Source: Buxus sempervirens
Taxonomy: Eukaryota; Streptophyta; Magnoliopsida; Buxales; Buxaceae
Reading direction: 5' to 3'
Length of the DNA: 64,000 nucleotides
NCBI GenBank assembly: GCA_947561395.2
Contig: OX387194.1
Location: 16,354,048-16,418,047 of the forward strand
Shown here: piece by piece, positions 46,918 through 56,340 of the stretch
Position numbering within the stretch: the first letter of the stretch is position 1
How the letters are laid out: each line of letters starts with the position of its first letter
Translations under genes and position numbers: made by a program
The notes under the pieces: model-generated
The model's database searches: none
Told to the model about the DNA's origin: nothing
What the model saw: only the letters and a program-made list of their open reading frames with translations

Positions 46918-47497
46918 TGCAGATCGGAATTCAGATGAGAAGAACAGAAAAAAAAAAAAAGAAGAAGAATGCCCATGGTTTTGAACAAATTTTCTTTTCT
47001 GCTTACTACTTTAATAATGTAATGGGTTGCTTTGAATCGATTCTCATCCTCTACAGCATTGCTTTGAATCGATTCTTATCCTCTACCCAGGCGCTGTGAA
47101 TGCTCCTTTTAATAAAAATATGACTAGTGGGCTCTGCACTAAACAAACAGGTGAGTAACTAATTTCTTTGTGGCGGAAAATTTGGTGATTCAACAAACCT
47201 GAGCTCATGTGAATTAGAGCCCTGAACCATCAACATCCTTGATCCTTGTCATAGGAGTCAACAAAAACCCAAGTGCAAGTTGAATAGCCTGGTCATGCAC
47301 TTTCTAATCACAACATGACCAGTGGTCTGTACCATACAAGTAAAAAGAGCAACTTAAAGGAGGAAAGATTGGAGATCCAGCAAGCCTGAGCTCATGTGAG
47401 CTCAAGCCCTGGACTGTCGATATCCTTGTGCTTTCTAAATCATAACCTCGAAACTATGTACACGGACTTGCCGAGTCCAGATTGTTTGATGCATAAG

Positions 47498-48614
47498 TGT
47501 AAGGATTATTTTGTATTGGCTTTATTCCGTATCAAAAAGGTCTTATAAATGTAGTCATGAAAGTATTTGGGATAGGTTATAGGTATTGCGGTTCAAACGG
47601 GGTTATGGTCGGAGTAAAATTGATAAAGTTACGACCAACGTTCGCTGAACGTTCGCCGACCGTTTGACCGTTGGTGACACACAGAGAAACCCGAGAGTAG
47701 CGTGCGCTGAACGTTCGCTGACCGTTCGACCGTTGGTGACACACAGAGAAACCCGAGAGCAACGTTCGCTGAACGTTAGCTGACCGTTCGACTGATGGAG
47801 TTTCACAGAGAAACCTGAGAGCAGCATTCGCCTCACGTTCTCTGGCCGTTCGAACGAGAAGAGGAAAAGTGAGTTTTTGTCTTGAACGTTCGAGCCGCGT
47901 TCGCTGAGCGTTCGAACGTTCATTAACAAACTTCAATTTTAGAAGTCCGATCTTTTCTGATTTGTTTCCTTTTCCACTTCTACCTTCTCCTAATCTATAT
48001 AAGGAGTGTTTAGGTTATTGTGAGGGTTACCCAAGACGTTTTAGAGAACTCTAAAAACGTGTGTGAGAGCAAGAGATCTTCTTCCTCTTCCTTCTCCTTC
48101 TTTGAGCCATCAAAACCTTTCTTCATCTTTCTTTTCTACCTTGGAGTTCCGGGTTGGAGAGTCTGCTCGTGGGAGTTCCTACGGTTGCTGAGCGAGTTCG
48201 TTTGGCGCTTCACTAAGAAGATATTCAGAGTTCTGGATCGTTGCAAGGATGCAAATCTGAAGAGTTCTTCAGATATTTACATTGTGAGTCAGAGTCTATG
48301 TAGGGTCGTCTGAACCACTATTGTAAGTCTTCTTCTTATAGTGATTTTCAGAGGTAGCACCTTGTAGCCCGGAGGGTTTTTCTCTTTGAGAGTTCTCTTA
48401 GAGTTTTCCCTTCGTCACCAAAATTGCTTGTGTTGTCTTTTCTTTATTTTGCAATTTTGTGAGATGAATTGTTAATTGTTCAGACTTGTGCATGCCTATT
48501 AATTAAGAACTTGTTTTTAATTGATAGAAATTTTATTCCGCAATCGGTTTCACCTATTCACCCCACCCCCCCACCCCCCCTCTAGGTGATTTAGAGTCTA
48601 AACTGTGTTTTTCA
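47498..48614 (+). mobile_element. Solo LTR, 1,117 bp, with ATAAG target duplication
   Basis: Starts TGTAAGGATTATTTTG and ends GTGTTTTTCA, flanked by ATAAG at 47,493-47,497 and 48,615-48,619. The duplicate at 25,812-25,822 is uninterrupted. A CTATATAAGGAG TATA box lies near 47,995, and CCACCCCCCCTCTAGGTG near the right end is typical of long Copia (SIRE-like) LTRs, so Copia is likely though no internal region remains. An internal minisatellite is listed separately. Orientation follows the TATA box. Confidence 0.88.
47630..47925. repeat. 62-bp minisatellite built on GAACGTTCG palindromes
   Basis: Units such as AACGTTCGCTGAACGTTCGC, ending in GACACACAGAGAAACCCGAG, repeat at about 47,637, 47,699 and 47,761 with two diverged units after. 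AACGTT palindromes occur more than ten times. It lies upstream of the TATA box inside the solo LTR. Open frames crossing it on the minus strand are repeat translations. Confidence 0.8.
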
Positions 48615-48857
48615 ATAAGGTCACTGAAGAAGTTGTTGGTATTAGATTATCCAAATGGATAGTTGCTGCGTAATGTTTGATTTGACCCAGTGAAAAAATT
48701 TGGACATCAGATAATCAAAATTTTATGATCTGATTATCAATGAAATTGGGAACACTCAATTACAGAAGAAAAAGACGTTTTAAAATTCTGTATAATATAT
48801 ATGGTACTCAATACAGTATGCCAATTGTACTATATGCTTATTGTACTATATGCTTAT

Positions 48858-49156
48858 TGTTAAGGAATATATTAAATGTATAAATGTCACCCCTACTGTC
48901 AGCTCAAGCTTTTGGTAAGAAAGGTATTCCACATCGTATCAAAACCTCAGGCTAACACCGAGATCTTGGGTTCAAACCTTCACTCCATCTATTGAGAAAA
49001 AAAATATTCCACATGTAGGACCTCCCTAAAAATGGGTCCCCTAAAAATGGGTTTGAGTCCAGCCCACACGTGAGGGAGAGTGTTAAGGAATATATTAAAT
49101 ATATAAAGTTCACCCTTACTATCAGCTTAAGCTTTTGGTAGGAACAATGTTTTACA
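48858..49156 (+). mobile_element. TRIM retroelement, second intact copy
   Basis: LTRs at 48,858-48,933 and 49,081-49,156 (76 bp each), PBS-like CGTATCAAAACC after the left LTR, and a GTGAGGGAGAG purine tract before the right one. It is orthologous by duplication to 26,035-26,323 and carries a small internal duplication (CCTAAAAATGGG twice). The flanks are CTTAT and CTCAT. Confidence 0.85.
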
Positions 49157-49847
49157 CTCATTAGAATGATAGACAAAAGCTTTCCCATTTATTGTGACAG
49201 AATTTTGTATTTTGTTTTTGGTGATTGATTAACACACACCAAGCCCCAATAATAAATCTAGGGGCGTCAACAAAAACCTAGTGCAATAAAAAAGGCAGAA
49301 GCAATCAGATGGCCCAAGGCCTAAGGACACATCATCTTGAGCTTTCTGAATCACAAATCTTGAGATAAGCATCTTGACTTGCCTAGTCATGCTCTTTCTA
49401 TCAAAATATGACTAGTGGGCTCTATACTATGCAAGTAGAAAAGCAAACTAAAGAGGAAGGGTTGGTGACTCTATCCTCATATGAGCTCAATCCCTGAAGT
49501 GTCAAGCTTGAGGAAGAAGCCATATAAATTGGAAAAATAATAGAAAAAAGTTACTATAGTCTTTATCTTTACTACTATAAAAAGCATGAAGTTCCTTGTT
49601 GTTTGTTGATTTTTGCTTTCCCATACCATCCTTCTCCTTTTTGATATTGCCTCAGATGCTCGTTTCCAAACTGCCTTAATAACCCCCACTATCAAACATC
49701 ACACTTTCGCCCCCTTTCACTTCCAACCGTTATCTCCCTTCAAACTCCACATAGTTATCAGAATACATATCTTTATCTTTACTCTCTTTGGCCATAAGTA
49801 TCCCGATTGCTAAACACCATGTTCTAAACTTTATCTCCTTTCAAATG

Positions 49848-49950
49848 TATAAATAATATGTTTCAATTTGTCTTCTTTATGTCCCGATTCTCTAAGAGAA
49901 TCTATCCTCTATCCCAAATCTCCAAACAGAAGTGTAAGAACCACCGGTTA
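49848..49950 (+). promoter_or_regulatory. Second promoter-like TATA segment
   Basis: TATAAATA at 49,848-49,855 in the same context as 27,038. The downstream splice-donor position reads CACCG|GTTAGT, weaker than its twin. No coding exon follows before the LTR-like sequence at 50,387. Confidence 0.25.
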
Positions 49951-50386
49951 GTTTCTTTTTTCCTTTTTTACTTTTTCATGTCATTTATCTCTTTATTAGT
50001 ATCTTAATGTTAATTGATGTTATTTAATATAATCAATGTTAATTGATTCATCTTCATCCTATCGTTTTTTCCTTCTTCTTTTTTCCATGTTTACTTTTTC
50101 ACTTTTTTCTCCCATGTCGTTTATCTCTTGATTAGTATATCTTAACATTAATTAATTTTATTTAATATGTAATCAATGTTATTTTATTCATATTCATCTT
50201 ATCTTTTTTTCCTTTTTTTATTTTTTTTTCATGTAATTAATCTCTCAATTAGTATCTTAATTTTGGCTGCTATATATCGGTATAGGAAAACACTCTATAA
50301 TCTATTGAATAAGAATGAATATAAAAGGAGCCATAATTAATATTTTAAAAACTAAAGATAACTATATATATTATGAACAAATATAA

Positions 50387-51036
50387 TGTAACGCCCTGAA
50401 CCCGGGTTAATGCAAAACAAACACCTAATTCGAATCCAAAGTGCTACTGGGCCCAAAACATCAAATTACCAAACCAATAAATATAATCCATTCATCAACT
50501 TGTATCAGAGTGTGGAAGTTTATCATCTATAAAAACCAATAAGCGTGGATAAAATGTCATCCAAACCATCTCATCAAAATAAATCAAGTCTGGTATAACA
50601 AGTTCTATCACTCTCACTCTCATAAACATCAATCCATAAAATAACAAATAAATAGTCAATGTCTCAATTAACTGTATCAACCTCAAAACCTAACTACTCA
50701 GGATAATAATAATCCTATGGGAGAAAATCTGCAATCTCACCCATAAGTATCAAACCCCAAGTCCCTATTTCGCGTATCAGCTAAAAACAAAACAAAACAA
50801 AACACGATAAGATACGAATATCCCAGTATATAACAACATGCATGAATAAACAGTTTATACATAAAAATAGTTATTCTTTCATACTCGATAAAGTAAACAA
50901 ATAATCAAGATACAATCTCAATAAATAAAACAGTAATCCACTAAAGACATTTCAACAGATATAATCTTTCCTCTCAACATGATTTTCAATACAAAAGTGT
51001 AATAAGAAAAACCAAAACCAATCCATCACATGTCTT
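50387..51036. mobile_element. LTR-like fragment of another retroelement (host of the Gypsy insertion)
   Basis: The sequence begins TGTAACGCCCTGAACCCGGG exactly where the duplicon similarity ends. TGT(A/C)ACGCCC is a common start of plant Gypsy LTRs, and the A/C-rich body with CATAAAACA-like runs fits a chromovirus LTR. The Tat-type element joins it at 51,037, so only about 650 bp is visible; the remainder would lie beyond the right edge. Family and strand are uncertain. Confidence 0.45.
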
Positions 51037-54000
51037 TGTAGGACTTGTGCGCGCGTGGGAAACGCGGCACGGGGTAAATTCGGAGTCGCCACCGCCTGAT
51101 GGGGTGCAGGCGGACACCTGGGTGCCTAATCTTGTCTATTTAGGGCTTTCGGCCTGCGGCTTGAGATTCTAAGTTTGGTTCTTGGTTGCGGTCTGGGGAA
51201 GTCCGTAGACACCCCAGTCCACCTCGTCGGATGACGGGTCCCGTGGGTTCCCTGATTTGAGTCAGCTTTTCCCATTTGGTTATCACCCGATTCCTAATCC
51301 AGCATGTAATTTGGTTAAGTCTTGGCGGGACCACCTGGGTTGGTGTGGGTCCCTTTAGTTGATTTTATCTTTGCTTACTTGAATTGTCTGGGTCTGTTTG
51401 GGTGGGCCCCATTGGAAGGACCACGGTGTCCTTGTTGGGCTTAGTCCAGCCCGTGTGCCCTTGTGGGCCTCGGCCTATCCTAGGAGGCCTTGTGGGCCTT
51501 GGATAATGAGTTGGTTTTTTATTAAGGTTCAAGTTTGAAGCTTAAATGGTTTTCATATAAGTGGTGGGCCGGATTGGTTTGTGGGCCCCTTAGGTGGGCC
51601 CACATGGTGGCCAAGTGATTTTGCATCTTTTATCTTCTTTAATTTGACAAAGTGGGCTGGTCATTGGGCTTGGGGCCCGTGATCCAAACCGTGGGCTTTG
51701 AAAGCCCAGTTCCTTGGAGTTTGGGGCTTGCACCCTAACTTGGTTCAGTTAGCGGGCTTTTGGCGGGCCCGACAGGCCCTAGCCCTTGGTCTCGGCCAAA
51801 CCAAACAGTTTATGCATTAATACATATGGCAAGGCTCGGGTGGGCCGCATTGGGTTTGGCCCGCCCGATTCAATTGATTCACTTTTGCTTAGGTTATTTA
51901 ATTAGCATGCCTTGGTGTTTATTGGGCTTGGTGGGCCCCGTTGGAAGGCCCACTAGTGAGCCAAGTTGGACCGGTTGGCCCCAGTCCCAAGTTGGGTTTC
52001 CGGGTCGCCCGGAAACCCTATCGGTTCAATTAGTTTGCTTCAAAACATACCAAAATTCGGCAGAACATCAACCATGCACAAAAATCATGCTACTGTGTGT
52101 ATCCGGTAACTCAGGCCGGATACACATGGTCTACAGGTGATCCGGCCAAAGGGGCCAGATACACAGGGGCCCTAGGTTATTCGGCCTTAGTTGCCGGATA
52201 TGCCTGGGCCACAAGTGATCCGGCCTGAGTTGCCGGATCACCCTGAAATGGCTTCTTTTTGGTTTTGGCCATTCGGGGTGGATTCCAGGGGGTTCCTGGG
52301 ACATTTTAAGAGTCTTGTGGGCCCCTGTGAGGGCCCACGTTGGTTCAGGTTTGAGAGAAGCCTCATTTGGCTTCTCTCCTTGGGTCTTTTAGCAAGAGCA
52401 AGGGAATGTAAAACAAGGGGGGAAGGGGATCATGCTTACACAAAATAATAATGAAAATAGGACACACACATGGTCCTAATGATGAAGAAGAAGCCTGCTT
52501 CCAGGGAGGGTTGGTCCCCGCATGCTTGGATCCAAAGCTAACTACTTTCATGCAAAGAAACAGAAACCTATACTAACACATGGTGCATGGGATTCACAGC
52601 AAAGCCTCACTGGCTATACACATGCATTTTACTTGAAGAAATAAAGAAAGGAAGAGAGAGGGGGGGGGGGTTACACATGGGGGTACAGAAGATCACATGC
52701 CAAGGAGGAACATGCTCCTCCCGAGAATGCGCATAACCCAACCTCAAAACAGAAAATACAGAACATTAGAAAGCATGTAAGACTGGACTTTTGTGCCTCT
52801 TAAACGATCCCTACGTGGGTATCATGGATGTGGTGGCTCCATGCCATGAAAGGAACACCAAATACATGCATGGGTCATGCTAAAACAAGGCCATGCAGAA
52901 CAAGAAAACAAATGGAAGCATATATCACAGAAAAATCTACATTTAATGTATGATGCACACAATACAGTGGGAAGCCTTACCTTAGACTTTAAAACCTCTT
53001 TGGGGGTGTGCCGACCCTTCCTTTGGGCTTGGATAGCTGCTGGGACACCTCTTTTTCTCAGCAACAACAGCAGCTTCCTCTTGCTTCAACCAGAAAATGG
53101 AAAGGGGAAGAAGGCAAAGGCTTGGGTGGCTTGGATTTGGTCTTTGGAGGTGGAAGGGGGTTGAGGAGGTTGAGAGGGGTGGGATTCGAAGGGGGTAGGT
53201 GAGGGAGGAGGGCTGGGAAGCAACCAAAAATAATGCCAACCCCGGATATGAGCTGCTGTTGGCTATTTATAGAAAAAAAATGTATCCGGCAACTCAGGCC
53301 GGATACACTAATGCCTCTTCGTATCCGGACTTCAAGTCCGGATACACTGGCCTTCCTTTGTATCCGGCAACTCAGGCCGGATACATGACTTAATCATTTC
53401 GAAATTCAATGCCGCCGCGAATTTGTCGGCCAAGTGGCGCGAATCTCGCGCGAATATCTCCATGTATCCGGCCTTCAAGTCCGGTCACGAAGGGAAGCTA
53501 GTGTATCCGGTATATGTAACCGGATACAAATCGAAAAATTACGGATTTGCCCTTCGACTTGACCGATTCGACCGATTTGACCGATTTGACCCTTTTTGAT
53601 ATCTACGGATCGCTCGTACGAATTTTTTATATTTAAGATTTAGTCCCTGAGATATTTTGCTGCGTTGGCTGCCACGTGTGCAGTTCCTGCGCCACGTGTG
53701 CAGTCTCTGGCCTTGCTGCTCGGGAACTTTGACAGCTCATATCTCACTCATCTGAACTTCGATTTGAGCAAACTCAATTGCGTTAAACTCGTATCAGAGC
53801 CCTCTATTTAATGACATAGGGCTAAACACTTGGCACGGGGTTCGAGGAAAAGTCAACTTTTGGCCTTTCCTTAAGTTTTACTGCCCTTAGAAGCTTCATC
53901 CGGACTCTGATTCCTGCAAACCCAGTTGCGTTGGAACCGTGTCGGGATTCTCCATCCATTGAGATAAATCAAGGCATTTGGCACGGAATTCGAGGAAAAG

Positions 54001-54222
54001 TCAACCCTCAAGTTTGACCGCCCTTAGAACCTTCATCCGGACTCCGATTCCTGCAAACCCAGTTGCGTTGGAACCGTGTCGAGATTCTTTATCCAATGGT
54101 ATAGATCAAGGTGGCCAAATTTTCTCTGATTAAAAGGTCAAATTTCCACCCCTCAGGGTTTGACTTTTTAGCCGGGCTTTGCATTTTTGGCTTTCCGGGA
54201 GCGCAAAAATGAGGTGCTTATA
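51037..54222 (-). repeat. 3' LTR of the Tat-type element (about 3.2 kb, inferred limits)
   Basis: The inner limit is set by an AAAGAGGGGCAGC purine tract on the minus strand directly before TATAAGCACCTC at 54,222, the usual Tat junction. The outer limit is set by GCACAAGTCCTACA (51,037), where sequence character changes. It contains a GGAGTCGCCACC phrase, GC-rich GGGCC runs, nine TATCCGG palindromes (52,096-53,528) and a 137-bp tandem repeat (starts near 53,883 and 54,020). The partner LTR lies outside the window, so both limits are inferences. Confidence 0.6.
52096..53528. repeat. Two clusters of TATCCGG...CCGGATA stem-loops
   Basis: Nine palindromic units: 52,096-52,126 (11-bp perfect arms), about 52,139-52,163, about 52,179-52,201, 52,215-52,241, 53,281-53,307, 53,321-53,345, 53,359-53,385, 53,463-53,486 and 53,502-53,528. 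Loops are AACTCAG, TTCAA or similar and vary while arms are kept, with paired changes (CCGGA/TCCGG against CCGGC/GCCGG) in some units. Confidence 0.85.
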
Positions 54223-54239
54223 GCTGCCCCTCTTTGCCG

Positions 54240-56340
54240 GAGTCACCTTGCGGATGAACGGCAAAGAGAAAAAGAATCTCGTTTTTGCGCCTGGCATTTC
54301 TGTCGACATGGTCGACGAGCTTAACCCTTTAAAATTTTCATTTTGAGAGGGAAGCGGCCAAATCATGTGGCGTCACTTCCTGGCTTCAGAGTTTCCTTAC
54401 CCTTTTCTTTCGGGTCTTTGTAGGGCAACTCTTCAGCCTTTAATTTTTGAAAAAGATGAGATTGGACTTGAGCTCGCCAACCTGTTTCGGCGTTGATGCC
54501 AGACACTTGACAATATTCTTTTCCTCTTGTTTGTTCCATTAAAGATTTTGGATGACTTCAGGCTTCTGGTCCATTTGGTGTCTTTTACTTGAGGCTTTTT
54601 TTTTTTTTTAGGACAAGGGCTGGTTTGGGATGCGGGGTGGCTTGGAGAAAGGAGAAAAGATGAGTGGAGGAGGAGCTGCTGTTGGTGAGGAGGTGTTTCC
54701 AGCGCTGTCCAGTGCCTCAGAGGAGCCCACACATCTACTCTAATCTATTTACAAAAGTGTGAAATCAAAATTACAAAAGGGGCCATCTTGCCGGATGATA
54801 TTCTCACTTATGCTCATTCTTCTTCATGTCTTCTTGTCCCTTCTTTGGTAGTGCCGGCTTGTTCTCTTGGAGAGGCTCCCTAGCTTGGTATGACTATTGC
54901 TGGGGATTGGGAAGGAATCTTTTCCTCGTTGCCTCTCCTTTTGATTCAATCCTTGTTACTGCCGAGCGTGGGAGTCCCCCTGGGAAGGATGCTCCACTGG
55001 GGATAAGTGGGGATTCCTCACGCTGTCATTTTCCCTTATACGGCGTTTTCCTTTTGCCCGGGCTTGAGTTCTTCATGCTTATTCAAGCCTTTGTCGAGTG
55101 CGAGAGACTCTGCTGAGGATTGAAGTTGGCTTTCTTTGTCCCTTTCTTGCTCTCCTTCACAAGGCCGGCCTCTTTAGACTGGGCGAGGCTTGAGAAGTTT
55201 TTATTGTCAGGCATCACTTGCTTGAGAGGACTCTACTGGGGATTCTGGACAGGTACCATGCTCCTTCTGATGAAAGGATTTCACTGGGGATTATTGGAGA
55301 AGACGTCCGTCATCCCACTTTTGCTGTACCTATGAAGTCATGAAGGGAACAAGAAGGTCAGTCTTGGACTAGCTGGGGATTAATGCAAAGCATTCTTATT
55401 TTCTTCGCTCTGAGCCTTTTGCCCATTGCAACTAGAAATGGCCTCTTCCAAGGTTGAGAGACTATCAACTCAGGTTAGTAGCCCAATGCGGAGCCTCAAA
55501 TAGTTAAGCAGAACAATTATAGAGAAGACAGGTGTGTTAGTGTGTGCTTGTGTTTGCAATATCAAAGAAATTTTCCATGGTCAGACGGGACTTGGAGTGC
55601 TTGGTATTTTCAGTAGCATCGTCATCACAGGCCACTGTGAAGTCTTTAACTCAGGCGTAACCTGCTGGTCTGAACCTCTCAGATCTGTGCAATTTTCTCA
55701 GTTTACTATCTGCTACTGTTACTGCTCTCCCCTGTATCTTGCTCTGCTCAATCCAAATGTGACCAGTTTTTTTTTTTAAGACTAACCACACAACGCCCTT
55801 TTTTCGGGTTTTCACTGTGTCTAGCCCTTCTAGGAAGCTCTGAATTCTGTCATGGCTGACGAATGCCGACTTAACTGTTTGCCCTGACCATTCTTTTCGA
55901 GATCCGAGAGGTCTTAGAGATATGACGAAACGTAGGCTTGGTCTTGGTTATGAAAGAAAGGATAAGCGGCTCAAAAAGCTTTAATTTTTGGGTTTGCAAA
56001 GTGTGCTACTTTTATTGTTGGTGGGACTTACATCCTGGCTTATTTGCATCTCTATATTTTTGCTGGGTAAACATTTCCCCATTTTCTGTGTTTCTTTCTT
56101 TTTCTTTCTTTTTCTATTGTAATTTCTCTTTTTTTTGAGGTTTTTCTGGGCCAGAATGCCCTGTTTCTTTTTGCTTTGCCAGGAATGCCCGGTTTGATGT
56201 GTAGAACACTTGCAATGGGTTGAAAGAATTTTTAAGGCTCAAAATTGTTTAACTAGGGGAGAATTTAAGGTATTTGGAGGGATTTACAGTCTAAAGGAGA
56301 GTCAAGGAAGGCCTCTCTTCATTTCCCAATCAGAATGATC
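54240..56340. other. Non-coding spacer between integrase and 3' LTR of the Tat element
   Basis: No coding capacity was recognised; short open frames here lack family similarity. Variants of CTACTGGGGATTNTGG on the plus strand recur near 54,895, 54,990, 55,110, 55,230, 55,275 and 55,370. Long pol-to-LTR spacers are usual for this lineage. T-rich runs occur at 54,597, 55,771 and 56,095-56,140. Confidence 0.6.

Larger units (their letters stand above)
46918..50386. repeat. Duplicon B flank, paired with 20,162-20,552 plus 25,631-27,553
   Basis: The upstream region of DUF247 copy 3. It begins with a two-fold repeat of TTGCTTTGAATCGATTCT and TATCCTCTAC (47,026-47,088), shared only with the 20.2-kb copy, so those two are closest relatives. 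It contains a solo LTR (47,498-48,614), a TRIM (48,858-49,156) and the second promoter-like TATA segment (49,848-49,950). Similarity to duplicon A ends abruptly at 50,386, where a foreign LTR-like sequence starts. No gene was recognised. Confidence 0.85.

Noticed and set aside
47577-47936. Minus-strand frames of 108-119 codons in the solo LTR
   Set aside because: They read through the 62-bp palindromic repeats (recurring ERSANVQRT-like phrases) and are artefacts of the array.
53008-53239. Possible small genes in the 52.8-53.2 kb GC-rich stretch
   Set aside because: Inside the inferred Gypsy 3' LTR, overlapping on both strands with no recognisable domain.
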